Positions 35,216-47,622 of a stretch of 64,000 nucleotides of DNA are shown piece after piece (within the stretch, counting starts at the first letter, position 1; each line of letters starts with the position of its first letter). Origin of the DNA: Homarus americanus (lineage: Eukaryota; Arthropoda; Malacostraca; Decapoda; Nephropidae); the NCBI RefSeq assembly GCF_018991925.1, contig NW_024732415.1, positions 4,105,061-4,169,060 on the forward strand. Reading direction: 5' to 3'. Below the pieces are notes generated by a model, which saw nothing but the letters and a program-made list of their open reading frames with translations, was not told the origin of the DNA and made no database searches. Position numbers and translations under genes: made by a program.

Positions 35216-36044
35216 TGCCCAAACTAGCCCACCACACTTAAAGGAAAGACACACACACGCTCACATAAGCCGTACAGGTTCAACAGTTTCCGCAGCTGTA
35301 GTCTCTTGATGGTCTGGCGGCGGCTTGTCTGATTCAGTGTTTGGTATAATGTATTCTCAACCTTCCAAAAACACAAACAATAGACTTATCGTCATTCAGA
35401 TAGTTCTTATGACTTCTCTCGGGAACAATACAAATCTGACGCAGGTAAACATGGTAGTACTGTATATAGCAAACACGGTGAGATATTACTCGTGTACTAA
35501 TTTTTTTTCTTTTAGCAGTGAAAATATTGTTTACATCCTTCAGCGGCACCACGAAGCTATCTGTTGGAATATTCAAAGATCCAAAGTCTAGTGAAAATTT
35601 GTTCTTTGCCTCACACACTAAATAACTAACTGGATGACTGGAACGAGGCACTGTCGCGTCTTAGTGATCTCTCACACTGACAGTGTCAATCGTCCACCCA
35701 ACCAGCACACAACACTATGTTGTCCTGAGTCCCTCACCCCACACAGGGAGACACCTCCAGTAAGTGACTCCCTTCAGCGATAACGTTACCTCGCCTCAAG
35801 GCAGGGCCACCTTACACACCTGCACCTCAGTATAACTTATCCTATAAACTCTAACAGTTCGATGGACCTATCCCATGAATACGTTATTGGGTTTCAACAC
35901 AAGACAAACGCCTTTAAGTTTCTATCAGCTACCAGGCGATGGTAACATATGAGAACTTTGGAAAAGATTGATTAGAAATGTAACCATGAGGACCGAAACT
36001 TCATGGACCAGCGTTTACAGCTTTGCTTGGTACAACATACACAC
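35216..36044. other. No gene recognised
   Basis: Overlapping frames at 35325-35651 on both strands show no domain. Nothing else is seen. Confidence 0.4.
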
Positions 36045-36047
36045 ACA

Positions 36048-36103
<56 letters not shown>
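36045..36103. repeat. (AC)n then (GT)n microsatellite
   Basis: A short AC run passes directly into a long GT run (acacacgtgtgtg), a self-complementary junction. Confidence 0.95.
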
Positions 36104-36104
<1 letters not shown>

Positions 36105-36784
36105 CACTCCACTGCAAGGTTTAAATTAAAAGTTTATATTTACTGTAAGTCCTTTCAACAAATCTATGTTAGTCATCCCGTATAACAGCAGCCTAAATGT
36201 GCTTCCTAAATACCGAGAGATGACAACACAACCATCTTGCGCTTCATTAACAGAAAAAAACTTGTTATATATCCACTCATATAGCTCAAGACTCTCCACT
36301 CCCCAAGGGAAAACATGCAATAAGAAGAGACCAAGTATCTGGTTTTCTTGCGTTTTTTTTTTTTTTTTTTTAAAACGGACTACCCACGATCACCGTCCGT
36401 CAGTGACTATCTCTCTAGCTAAGTGTCCACCAAAACACTAGAAGGATACCATCTCGGAACAATCACACTCCGTCCACGAGTGTTTACTACCATCTACTGT
36501 TACAAGTGAGCCGAGTTACTCCAGCCAGACAAAAGATCAATGCTCGGAAACAAAGTCAGACGGACGGACGGATAGCTAACTCGACACCGTAACATCCAGC
36601 TTGGTGTGATGGTGTATAACAATAATTTAAGGGATACGGTAAAAGACTTTACATTATTCAAGGTGTTGACATAACATTATAAAGTGAACACAAGAAGACG
36701 TCTCCTACACTGACTCTGCCTAACGTGACTTAACCTAAGTTGTCACACACTGTTACACGAGTATACCGTGTTCTAATACACAGG
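36104..36784. other. No gene recognised
   Basis: Contains a T-run of 20 at 36353-36372 and ordinary AT-rich sequence. Nothing is called. Confidence 0.4.
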
Positions 36785-36972
36785 TATGGTGTGGCCGTCA
36801 CTTTCAATCACTGTGGTGGTGTGGGCGTCACCATCAACCACTGTGATGATGTGGGCGTTACCATCAGCTAGTGTGGTGGTGTGGGCGTCACCATCAACCA
36901 CTGTGGTGTTGAGGGTCTCACCATCAACCACCGTGGTGGCGTGGGCGTCACCATCAGCCACTGTGGTGGGCG
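36785..36972. repeat. 30-bp minisatellite, ~6 copies
   Basis: The unit is ccatcaaccactgtggtggt followed by gtgggcgtca. The period is a multiple of three, so open frames appear on both strands (TTVVVWASPS in one, VVDGDAHTTT in the other). There is no other sign of coding. Confidence 0.92.
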
Positions 36973-37049
36973 TGACAGGTCCATAATGAGGGCTCAGTAC
37001 CGACACAGGCGGGGCTCCTACACAGCCGGGCACTAATCCTCACTTCCTC

Positions 37050-37400
37050 TCCTTCAACCGCCCGACGGTCATTTCGCCAAGATCAACCCCGTTAATTTAC
37101 GCAGAGAACCGTCATTCTTTACAACCCGTCTAGCACCGACACGTCAATCTTCTACAATCAACCCATTAATTTGCCTGAATATAACCGTCAACTAACTGGG
37201 ATAAGTCTACGTCGGAGCCGTCAACTTTAAAAGACGTAGCTGTCAACTTATCACGATGTAAGAGTCAATATGTTCAAGCTATCTAAAGAATACCCGTCAA
37301 TCCTCAACTTTCCAGGACACAGTCGTCAATTCACAAGGACACATCTAAAGTATAGTGCCAAACTGTTGGTCAATTTACCATGATCAACTCGTCAGCTTGT
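37050..37400. repeat. Decayed tandem repeat with ccgtcaa/tcaactt motif
   Basis: The words gtcaac, gtcaat and atcaacc recur every 20-40 bp (at least twelve times) in otherwise non-repetitive sequence. I read this as an old tandem array eroded by mutation. Confidence 0.45.
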
Positions 37401-37653
37401 AAATATTTACCCTCGTTTCCCCTCTGACGGGACAACAACACCTTCCTAGATTTCCTACAAGGTACAATACACTCGGGGTCAGAAGTTCGCCCCCGTCCAA
37501 AATGAAGCAGCATTGACCCCTAATAAGATGAAACAGTCAGGATAAGTCAGTTCGGAGACTCACTTCCGCGAGAGAGAGAGAGAGATATTAAACAAGCGCT
37601 TGTCTGTCTAAAGCTACAGTACTAACCAAAAAATGGGAGGAGACGATAACGGT

Positions 37654-37690
37654 GAAGAAGAAGAAGAAGAAGAAGAAGAAGAAGAAGAAG
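37654..37690. repeat. (GAA)n trinucleotide run
   Basis: Uninterrupted AAG/GAA repeats. A short GA run is at 37571-37586. Confidence 0.95.
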
Positions 37691-38452
37691 GTCATCACAG
37701 TTAGTTGCTGGAAACTGTGTAAGAGTGACTATGAGATCGTGGCGTCTTTACCCTTTACTAAAAATATATAAGGGTTTTAATGGTCCAAGAATCTAATGGT
37801 GACTCCATATTATATAGGAACTGACACCATAATTCCACACTAGCCATTTAAAAACAGTAAGACGAAACGAAGCCATTATTGGGCCCCGCTTGGGTAGTAA
37901 AACATTAATATCTTCGGTGGACTATATTCTATACTCATTATTATCCAACGCACCAATACGACACACACTACTATATCAACGCTAACACACGTCAAGTTAA
38001 TGCACTCACCAACAACATCTTCAAACAACAAAAACGGCTTATAGCAGTTCACAAGCTATTAATCATCACAATAAACCTTAGTGGCTCGTGTTGGCCCCCA
38101 GGAACACTATCATCGTGAATCAAGTATTCTCCCCATACGAGACCAGATACGGCGAGTCATAAAAAGACCACAATAGCTGTTGAGGAAAATAAAGAAGTAT
38201 GAGAATAACACCATGAAGAAGGGCCCAGTGTTACCCAGCAGCTGACGGTATACGCCCACTGGTCTGCCTCCACACTATTTCTAATCAACTCAACAAACCG
38301 AGTGTTGTCCTTATAAAAATACTTAACATTTAAACCCACATAAATTAACTTTGTCAAACCCCCCTAAATCAGCAAATAAAAATTAAAAGGAACAAAAATA
38401 TAATTTTGAACAAATTAAATCCAGTTTGTACAGCAACAGTGCTCACACTAAC

Positions 38453-38454
<2 letters not shown>
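37691..38454. other. No gene recognised
   Basis: AT-rich. A 66-codon minus-strand frame at 38157-38357 has no recognisable content. Confidence 0.4.

Positions 38455-38514
<60 letters not shown>
38455..38514. repeat. (GA)n microsatellite
   Basis: Uninterrupted GA run of about 30 units. Confidence 0.97.
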
Positions 38515-38517
<3 letters not shown>

Positions 38518-38989
38518 ACGATACCTTGAGGACAAATCTTTATATGTTTAAGAATAAAAACACCAAATGGGAACAAATTGCGACCACCAACAAAGTGAGA
38601 GACTACAACCGGACGGACAGACGGACGTAAAGACAGGCAGGTTTATCATCACAAGGTTCCGTCCTTATCTTGGTACAGTATCTTGGACGCGGGGTCCCAA
38701 AAAGAGCGAATTTTGCAAGTTCTCTGGTGCTTTTTGTAACCTTATTGAGGTTGTTGTGTGAGCACAGAGCACGACACACACGGCTCAGTTAAAATGCTAG
38801 CCGGAGCCTCAATGATCGTCAGTCTTGATGTATCGCCGCCTCCAGCCCCCGGACCCTCCAGGCCCTAAGAGGTAATTATCTCGCTCTGTACCACCACCAC
38901 TTTGTCCTTGTAATTACTGTGTGATTTTCACCCCACCTTCGGGCTTATCTAAGATATGTAGATGAGACGTGTAGTGTAGTGTAGTGCCT

Positions 38990-39375
38990 CGCGTCGCTAC
39001 TTCGATGGACAGGTAATGGTGAGTCTACCGCTACTGCCGGGGTGGACACGCAACATACTGGACACGGGTGGTGTCTACTTCCCCTACCGGAGTGGACATC
39101 CGGCGAGCGGGCGAGTTGGCGGGGTGGGGCGGGGCAGCGGTGTGGGTGGCGTAAGTGGGGCACCTCAGTGTCCCACAGTGCCACCCTGGACCGCCCTGTA
39201 ATTACGTGCCGGGCGCGGACACCCGACACGCGGACAGCGCCGCCCCGGCCCACCACCACCCAGGATTATTTTTGGTCAGTTCCGGTGAGCTGTGAGGCCG
39301 GCGTCTGTGATGCTGAGACGCGGAGATGACTGAGGGATTCATCTGGCCCGCGGCGCTCCTGGGACGCCCATCACC
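38990..39375. promoter_or_regulatory. GC- and CpG-rich island, possible promoter or exon
   Basis: A sharp rise in G+C and CpG content stands out from AT-rich surroundings (words such as ccggcgagcgggcgag, gcggacagcgccgccccg, cccgcggcgctcc). Frames of 60-104 codons are open on both strands, as expected in GC-rich DNA, and none shows a domain. A cag|gtaatg donor-like site is at 39009 and a ccg|gtgagc at 39286. It could hold a first exon or a regulatory island, but I cannot choose a strand or a product. Confidence 0.35.
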
Positions 39376-39415
39376 GCCCACTACCCGGATTCTCAAACTT
39401 TCTTACGTTAAGGGG

Positions 39416-39416
<1 letters not shown>

Positions 39417-39484
<68 letters not shown>
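39417..39484. repeat. (GT)n microsatellite, ~68 bp
   Basis: Uninterrupted GT run. Confidence 0.97.
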
Positions 39485-39485
<1 letters not shown>

Positions 39486-39783
39486 CTTATGTTGTTGTTT
39501 GTTGTTGTAATAAGAGTGATGGTGAGGAAAGTAATGGTAAAGTCAGTCGGTGATGGGGTGATGAGGATATAATGTTAACGGTGAGAATGAACACTCAACT
39601 GTTAACATGATTGACACAGTTAACCCTCATTTTTTCTCAAATGTTAGTTGTGTGGGTACCTGATGTTATCGCCATGGTGTGTGTTTAGTGTGCGGTGCTA
39701 AGTTGGCTCCTGTAGGTTTGAGGAGTTGTAAGAAAAAAAAATCCCAGCCTATACCTTAAATGCTCACCTCCCTCACACCCCCC

Positions 39784-39785
<2 letters not shown>

Positions 39786-39822
<37 letters not shown>
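39786..39822. repeat. (AC)n microsatellite
   Basis: Uninterrupted AC run. Further AC-rich sequence follows to 39915. Confidence 0.95.
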
Positions 39823-39823
<1 letters not shown>

Positions 39824-40189
39824 CAGACATATACTGTACATTCACACACGCACATAATCACACTACCGCTAATAAGCGATCACACACTCGTCCACATTCA
39901 CACACACACACAGGACACCTTGCGATCAGGATGTGCAATAATGACGAGTTTTCCTCCCAACTTCAAGGTCCTGTAATATTTATCTAGGAGGTGATTGGTC
40001 AGATGAGCCTTGATTACAATGTGTCCGCCATGTCCTACCAGCCCTTAACCTAACCTAACCTAACTGTTAATAGACCACACTCCTAGTAGTCCAAATATCG
40101 TGATAGGTAGGTTAGGTTAGGATCACCTAGGACTGGGGCCCAGCTGACCTGCAACTGTCCCCGCAGGAGACCACGACCATGACGAAAAC

Positions 40190-40445
40190 GACAGCCACTA
40201 CTACCACCCAACACCACTACTACTACAACCACCACTACCACAACCACCACCACTATAACCACCACTACTACTACTACAACCACCACTACCACTTCTACAG
40301 CCACCACCACCATAACCACCAGCACCACAACTACTACTACAACCACCACTACTACCACCACTACCATAACCATCATCACCACCACTACTACGGCCACCAC
40401 CACAACCCTCACCACTACCACAACCATCATCACCATTATCCATTC
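40190..40445. repeat. CCA/CTA trinucleotide repeat
   Basis: About 250 bp of mixed accaccact, actactac and aaccacc triplets. The Val-rich, Gly/Ser-rich and Tyr/His-rich frames through it are artefacts of the triplet period. Confidence 0.95.
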
Positions 40446-40720
40446 ATCCAAATTGGGATGAACTGTAACTTAAATTAAAAGCCACACTCCTCAGTATGCA
40501 ACAACCATCACCACACATTCTACAACCCTCAGCATCTAACAACCACAACCTCAACCTTAAAAATACATTATAACCCTTAACAAGTTGCTGACCCTGTGTG
40601 ACTTGAGGTAACTGCTCCAGGGTGGTCATGCACGGGGTGGGTCTTTAATTTCTGTTTCTTTTCGGTTTGCTTTTTTTACCCTTATGATAGAGAGTCCTTG
40701 GCCTAGTGGAGAGTTAACAC
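40446..40720. other. No feature recognised
   Basis: A/C-rich start then ordinary sequence, and no gene. A ccttggcctagtggagagtt block at 40696-40715 is weakly tRNA A-box-like. Confidence 0.4.
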
Positions 40721-40793
40721 GATCTCTCTCTCTCTCTGCCCTATCATTCATTCATTCCCAGTGCAATAATTACCTAAAATTGATTAAGTATAG

Positions 40794-40856
<63 letters not shown>
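40721..40856. repeat. (CT)n microsatellites
   Basis: A short CT run at 40722-40737 and a long one at 40795-40856, separated by a cattcattcattccc block. Confidence 0.95.
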
Positions 40857-40858
<2 letters not shown>

Positions 40859-40939
40859 CATTTTCTCCTACTAATGTATTTACAGAATATGTATTAAGAG
40901 TACAGATAGGTACAGGTAATTTCCTTAATCATATATATC

Positions 40940-41035
40940 ACCAATATAACATTATCACACAAACACGTAACACCTATGTATACAGTACGTAACACTTATA
41001 TACACGTAACACCTATATATATACGTAACACTTAT
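40940..41035. repeat. Short tandem repeat, acgtaacacctatata unit
   Basis: Four imperfect copies of cacgtaacacctatata-type sequence. Confidence 0.7.
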
Positions 41036-41280
41036 ATTCACAAAACAATCATATAAGTGTTATTAAAAGCAGTGTCTTTACTTAAACAATAATAACTAAG
41101 CCACAAAGCCAGGTCACCTAGAGTCCCTATCCCCGACCCCTGTTGTGTGCTTGACCCGTGCCCCCTCCGTGACCACAAGGCCCTGGGTCACGCAAGGTCA
41201 GGGGTGAACACGGACCACCAGGGCACCTCAGCACGTGGGGACATTTGCGGTAATAACGGAGATCAAATGTCAGTTAGTAT

Positions 41281-41580
41281 GAGTGGGGGGTGGGATGAGG
41301 TGGGTAAAAGGGTGGGGTGGGGTGGGGAAGGTTGCTTTGGTGGGTGCTTGAGGGGGAGAGGATACATAGATGGTTGGAGGATTGTGTGGGTGGGTTGGGG
41401 GAGTAGGTGGGTGATTGGGGGGGAGTAGATGAAGGTGGGTGGGGAATTGGATGGAAGTAAGTAAATCCATGGTCGGGGAAGAAGTTGGGTATAGATGAGG
41501 GGGGGGTAGGTGGGGGGTGGGAAGTGAGGAGAGGAAAGAAGGTGGGTGGTTGAGGAAGTAAGTGGCTTGGGGGGAGAGTT
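41281..41580. repeat. G-rich (ggtgggtg/ggggag) tract
   Basis: About 300 bp nearly free of C on the plus strand, with recurring gggtgggtggg and gggaagtga blocks. The Pro/His-rich minus-strand frames are compositional. Confidence 0.9.
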
Positions 41581-42887
41581 GAGTGAATGGATAATTGACG
41601 ACACAAGCCGGAATTAACGATGCTTGAATGATTTAAATCTAATGCAATTGAAGATACAACCCGGATTTAAAGGTAGCATCAGGAGAAACACACACACACA
41701 CTGTTACCAGACTAAACAGACGCAGTATTGTCCAGGATGTGGTCACAAATACAAGGGGCAAGTCAAGTGTGTACTAACAGCACAGATTACACGACATGAA
41801 CAAGAACACCAACCCTACATTTAGGTCGACACGTTCATAAACATCACCAGTTAGGAAGAAAATTCAACATAAGAAGTTTTGAGAATTTGAACACATATTA
41901 AAGGACAACCAATACTTAAGGACAACTAAAGAGGACAACCCATACTTAAAAGAGGGCAACCCATATTTAAGGATATAACTAAGGAGGGAAAAAAGTCGAA
42001 TACACACGAAATGAGGAACAGTGAAGAACCAGCAAAAAGAAAGAGGAGATGCCAGATCAGCGGTGACACTTGCGATGGCAGTGTCAGCAGGTCAGGGGGG
42101 CATCAGCAGTGTGTGAGGCGTCAGCAGAGCAGATGTCAGCAGGTCATAATTCAGCCAACGTGACTTGGGGTCATCCCGGCGCCAGAACCATCATCATCAT
42201 CATCACCTCTTGCTCCTCCTCCTTCTTCTTACTCTTCCTCCTCCATCTTCTTCACCTCTTCTTCCTCTCCTCCCCCAACACCACCATCACCTCCACCACC
42301 CTCTCTAACCTCAGTATCCACCTTGATATTTAAAAAAAATAGTGATGTAAGAAATATTTAAAGTAACATTAGTCGATTATTATCAATAGTAAAATTAAAG
42401 GGTGCATAAAAATGAAGACTGCAATACATACATACAAACATACCATATTTATGAAGACCTTTCTAACATCTTATGCATTAGAACTTATCTTTAGAGTTGG
42501 ACACAAAATATATTATCTTTGTTTTGGGTTCTACGTTCTTGCCTGTACTGTACATGAACAAGGTGATGGTTCAGCAGTAAGATGCTCTTGATAGCATTAT
42601 TAAAATTAGATTCAAATGTTATAATGATCTGGGTCCCATATACACGGCCCAAACTCTGGTACACATATTAGAGACAAATAAAGCATGAATGTATACTTTT
42701 TTATAAATTTCCTAAAACAAGATTTTAAATTAAAAAAAATAAGTTTAAACTCTAAAACCTAAAGATGATGAGTGTCTCAAAGGTGTTACTTTCTGTATAG
42801 TGACCCAAATACTTGCAACAATAACATTAATTAACTTGTAGACAGAGTGAATTTATTATTCCGTCTTCATAGTCAGCTGATAAGAAC
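41581..42887. other. No gene; small repeats
   Basis: Positions 41880-41980 have about five imperfect copies of ggacaacccatacttaa. Positions 42190-42310 are a tcatcatc then cttcctcctcc pyrimidine patch. Otherwise the sequence is AT-rich with no recognised gene. Confidence 0.5.
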
Positions 42888-43265
42888 AGAAGAATGGGTG
42901 AAACTGCAGCGGGCCTATTGGCCCATACTGGGCAGTCCCGTTTACACCTAACCCCCATCGCTCATATATCCATCCACCCTATGTTTGAAACTATCGAGCT
43001 CATTGAGTTAATGATGATGTTTGGCAACTTGTTCCACTCATCTATTTCCAAACCAATGTTTACCTATCTCGCGCCTAAATCTAAATTTGTCTAATTTAAA
43101 ACCATTGTTACGAGTTCGCTCCTGGTTGGATAGTTTGAGTACCTTTGTTACATCACCTTTGTTTAGCCCTGACTTCCATTTATACACCTCGATCATATCG
43201 CCCTCTACGTCTCTCGAGGGAGTGCAGATTCAGGTGCTTTAATCTGTCTCCTTAGACAGAATTTT
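42888..43265 (-). mobile_element. CR1/jockey-like LINE 3' end, second copy, opposite orientation
   Basis: This is the reverse complement of the element at 20868-21215, sharing gcgggcctattggcccatac, gggcagtcccgtttacacc, atgatgatgtttggcaactt and ccaaaccaatgtttacctat in order. It extends further 5' in the element, past ctctcgagggagtgcagatt to about 43265. Minus-strand translation gives the same GNR-DEWNKLPN-like tail with frameshifts. Dead copy. Confidence 0.85.
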
Positions 43266-44239
43266 TTCCTCTTCCTCCACTTATCTTTTGAAAAAAAATA
43301 AAATCAATTTCCAATTATGATAAATCATCACATTCACCCATTTTCCAGCTTTGTCGTTACCATCAGTACCGTTTTTGGGCCCTATATTTTACTTCTTTCC
43401 AAAATTATTTAAAAAATTTTCTCCATGCACTTTTCTTCAATAACTCTATCATTTCACCGGCTTCGTTTATTAGTACATTTCTTGTATTCTTCTCTGGTGT
43501 CTGTCATCCTGGTGAACTATAATGAGTGCCTCGCCTTGTCATCATCCAGCTAGAACAGATGCCAGATACAAGACAGTGTACTGTGGTCTTCCTTGGCTAC
43601 AGCCAGGTATTATATTATAGAGATTATCTTCTGGTAATATCTGCATATATCAGAATACAATGGACTACTGAGATGGTTATATAATACCTGTGATTAACTT
43701 GCTCCAGGTGGGGTGAATCTCAACTACCTGTAATTCTAACCTGTCATACTGGGTCAGGTCTATACAGCGGCTCAAACTCCTTTCACCATCTCAATTCTCC
43801 CAAGGCTCTTAATCTGCTCCTCTCAGCGTATAGTCAGAATTACATTTATACTTAATCTTGTTCTTACATCATTTTATATGTATCCATTACTTGTTACAGA
43901 GGCTACCATGGGGAGACGGTCATATAATACAATATTTTCAGGGATGAAACTCTCACACTGAACCTCTACATAGTACTTGACAATGATGTCTTCCAACCAT
44001 TTACATTATGAGCTGTAATATGGTATAAAAATAAATATAGCTGCCTCCAACATCTCTCTATCAAAGTAGCAGCAACAGCAGTAGTAGGAGCAGCAGTAGT
44101 AGTAGTAGTAACATCAGTAGTAAGAGCAACGCCAGCGTGGGAAGTGTGGCCATTAACAGTTTACGAGTGTTGTGGTGCGGGTGAGTTAGCAAGGACGACC
44201 TGCTGGTTTACTAGCTTATAATGTGTGCCAGCGGCTCTC
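43266..44239. other. No gene recognised
   Basis: AT-rich, and the repeated taatacctgtgatta / caactacctgtaattc words near 43680-43735 are too few to call a repeat. An AGC/AGT triplet patch is at 44065-44115. Confidence 0.4.
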
Positions 44240-44480
44240 TCTCTCACCCCCGAACCCCACTTCACCCTCTCTCTTATACTTGCGTCCCTTATTCCATTTT
44301 TCACCCTCCCCCCCCCCCTTACTTTTCATTCCTCCTCAACCCCCTGTCTTTCTGTACCCCTTCCATCTCTTCTCTACCACCCTTTTCCGTCCCTCCATCT
44401 CTTTCTCTCGCCCTCCCTCTTTACTCACTCCTCCTCTCTCTCTCTCCCTCCCTCACCTTGGCCCCCCTCCTACTACCACA
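44240..44480. repeat. Pyrimidine-rich tract
   Basis: C/T-rich with a C-run at 44312-44320. The three overlapping Ser/Leu/Pro-rich frames are compositional. Confidence 0.88.
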
Positions 44481-44590
44481 CCAATAAAATATATTAACAC
44501 ACACACATGTGCCTTCCTCAGCAGCACCAGTTCCCTGACTCACTGAGGCCACATACTGTACATGAATATACCATGCACGTGTTGAGTAAC

Positions 44591-44595
<5 letters not shown>

Positions 44596-44664
<69 letters not shown>
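44596..44664. repeat. (AC)n microsatellite, ~69 bp
   Basis: Uninterrupted AC run. Confidence 0.97.
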
Positions 44665-44666
<2 letters not shown>

Positions 44667-44834
44667 CAAAAAAGTCATACCCACAGGCACCCTTCCCCAT
44701 ACCTTCTTGATTTGACACTCACAAACATTAACCCCTCCCCTCCTCAACACCTATTATACACAAACACTTTCTGCTCTAAACACTCCCTCCTACCCATACC
44801 TTTCCTAGCCTCGCCCACAACATACACCCATCTA

Positions 44835-45015
44835 AATGCCTTCCCCCAACACAAACACACCTACCCACCCCAGCACAAACACCCCCTACCCCACCCCCAA
44901 CCTACCCACCCACCCCAACACAAACACCCCCTACCCACCCCCCCCAACACAAACACCCCCCCTACCTACCCCCCCCCACCCCCACACCCCCCACCCACCC
45001 CATCCCCCCACACAA
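44835..45015. repeat. C/A-rich minisatellite
   Basis: Five to six imperfect copies of cccaacacaaacacccccta with cccaccc spacers, ending in runs of C. Confidence 0.88.
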
Positions 45016-45224
45016 CATAACGCTGGGATTCTTACCTTCACAATCTCATCCAGGTGTTAATATTTAGGTAAAGGAACCAATTAACATTAAAGACAGGTGA
45101 TAAAATAGTCTTAACCAGAAATAAACTGACACCAGCTGAGGTCAACGCCATGTGAAGGAGCACTTTGGAAATACGAGTATAGGTCTTGTCAAGGTCGTGG
45201 TTTTGAATATACATGTAATAGCAA

Positions 45225-45345
45225 ATTCCTTGTTTTGTTATATTTTGCTGTTATTTGTTTTGATTATGTTAACATGAAGTTCCTTGATTTGATAATGTTA
45301 ACATGAAGTTCCTTGTTTCGAACAGTATAAACTATGTTCCTTGAT
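45225..45345. repeat. ~37-bp tandem repeat, 3 copies
   Basis: Units contain gttaacatgaagttccttg, with variable gatttgataat, tttcgaacagt and ttttgttatat ends. Confidence 0.75.
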
Positions 45346-46239
45346 TTAAAATTAGTATTATTATCAAGTCGATCTCAAACAAGTGAATCAATAGGTCGAG
45401 CTGAACGATTAATAAGAGGTCGAAATAACTCTCACAATTTTTCACTACGACACATTTCTCACACATGGTCCAGGTTGGTGCCTATTGGTGAGATCCAAGA
45501 CCAAACACAGGTGCTGTTTCTGCTGTAATAGATGTGTTATGGTGCGGTGTTCCTCGTGCACAACAAGGCCCCTAAATATCACTGTTTTATCCTTGTCGCT
45601 TCACACACGCCAGCATAACGTCCTTCACCATTGAACTACTTGATGCCACGGGACTATTAGTGGGTGTAATATATCCTGGGCTAACACTGTGTGGAACTCC
45701 CAGCCACAGTGCATGTGTTCCCCCCCCCCTCCCCTTCCTCTATATGTAACGTCCATCGGTTGAGAACATCCTGCTTACAATATTATAAGCTTGTCACTGT
45801 TAACCATTCCTGTATGACGACCACGCTCTTCTGTTTACTTATTGGAATTTATGTTGAAAAAATGAATATAAATTAAAAAATAATGAAAAGTAATAAATTA
45901 ATGGTCAAATAGAAAACACGATTACAATTTAAATGATGTCGCTCTCTTCAACTCTCAGTTATAAATATTCTGGTTTAGGTAACTGTCAGGTACAGCGATG
46001 ATGCTTAATACATTGACAAAGAATGTCTTACTAACCAATAGTTTCGATTTGATTTGACGAAAACTAATATCCTAAAATGTTTATAATTTCTTATCTTCAG
46101 GCCAACAGTAGCACCTGTTTTATTTTAAATATTGATTATTATGGCCATCTTTAGTGCTTTTAATATTTCTGGCAGAGAAACACGGAGACGGACTGCTGAA
46201 GACATATGTACATCAAGTTAAGAAAATTAGTTATAGAAG
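45346..46239. other. No gene recognised
   Basis: A C-run at 45721-45729. Frames at 45334-45528 and 45691-45876 carry no recognisable domain. AT-rich otherwise. Confidence 0.4.
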
Positions 46240-46560
46240 AAACAGACACTGCAGCAGTACCTTCACATACAGCAGTAATAACAGATGCTGCGTTAAAAAC
46301 ATAAGTGTTAGCAGCAGTAACAACAACAGCAAACGTAAAGCCACAAGCAGTGGTGAGACCAGCTACAAGAGTAGTGGTAGGATAAGAACCACCACTGGTA
46401 GTATTATAAGCAGACGCGATAGAATGAGAAACATTAACAGTGTAGCAGTGGTGGTGGTGGTAAGGTAAGAACCAGCAGTAGCAGTAAAATAAATAACAGT
46501 AGTACAGTGAGAACTATGAACAGTACAGGAGGAGCAGCAGTAACAGCAGCAGGAGTCAGT
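46240..46560. repeat. Imperfect AGC/AGT/AAC triplet repeat
   Basis: Words such as agcagtaacaacaacagc, gcagcagtaacagcagcagg and gtggtggtgg make a degenerate three-base period, so frames are long on both strands. No start context or domain. Confidence 0.65.
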
Positions 46561-47581
46561 GAGGACCTTGCCATGGGCTGGAGTACATGTGGTCAGGTCC
46601 GCCACACCTTCTCTTGACGTGAGCGTCGTCGGAGCATCAGCGTCAGGTTCACTTAGGACGGGGCGTGGATGATGGTGGCCAGGGGTCTTGAGGAGAGGTG
46701 ACGTCCTGAGGTATCCAGCGAGGGGCGGCGGCCGTGGCTTCGTCTTGGAGCTCCTCGCCTTTTAATGTGTTGAGCAGCTGTGTTGATACCGAGATGGTCC
46801 TCCATGTCAGTGTTGTTTATGTTTACCTTAGTCGCTGATTGAGTTTTACAGGTGGGGTCTTTTTATCCTGTCGTCCTCCTGATGCCCAAGACAAATTATA
46901 TCATGACGGAGGTGACGATCTGGTGAGGGAAGTCGAGGAATATGCAGATGAAGATTTAGTCTTGATATGGTGGTGAGACCTAGAGGGTTTGAGGGTGAGG
47001 GAGGAACTCACTCTCCGGCTCACCCTTACAGCCCGGGCCTTTGAGGAGTGTTAAGAGATTTGTTTATTTGTGTGCGCGCGGTGACACGACCCCCAGATCA
47101 CCCAGCACAGGCGCCGACCATCCCACCCAAATTACGAGCTTTTCTTTCATTCTGGGCCGCTGAGAACACCGTCGTGTGTCATTACCTCTGACGACTTAAT
47201 TGTTGGATGCACGACACAGCAGCTGCAGCCAAGGTGTCATTAACTCCCCCTCATAAATACTCGCTGTTCTTCTCGCTTTCTGCTGGTTTTATATCTTGTG
47301 TTCTTTAAGTATCATCCAACTTTACGATATTTACTGGATCATTAAGTGACTTTAATTGATAGTTTGTTTAATCAAGATTTCTCGAGCTTTTATTTGTCCT
47401 GTATTTTTCTACACGTTATCTAAATTGTTAAGGATTATCAGCCCACATGGGAGATCTAGATACGTGATGAGTTTAGTTGGATTGTTTTATCTGATCTCCA
47501 AGTTTTTTTCTTGGCGACTTTATTATTGAGATTAAGAAACACGCATTTCATAAACATGATACCACAGTGAACCTTGAGTAG

Positions 47582-47582
<1 letters not shown>
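46561..47582. other. No gene called; GC-rich patch
   Basis: Positions 46590-46770 are GC- and CpG-rich (gaggggcggcggccgtggct). No frame has a recognisable domain and I see no paired splice sites, so it is left uncalled. The rest is ordinary sequence. Confidence 0.35.

Positions 47583-47621
<39 letters not shown>
47583..47621. repeat. (GT)n microsatellite
   Basis: Uninterrupted GT run. Confidence 0.96.

Positions 47622-47622
<1 letters not shown>

Noticed and set aside
40083..40478. Val-rich, Gly/Ser-rich and Tyr/His-rich frames
   Set aside because: Products of the CCA/CTA triplet period; three frames give three homopolymer-like peptides.
46363..46760. Possible minus-strand coding exon in the GC-rich patch
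   Set aside because: Frames are short, derive partly from triplet repeats, and show no motif or paired splice sites.
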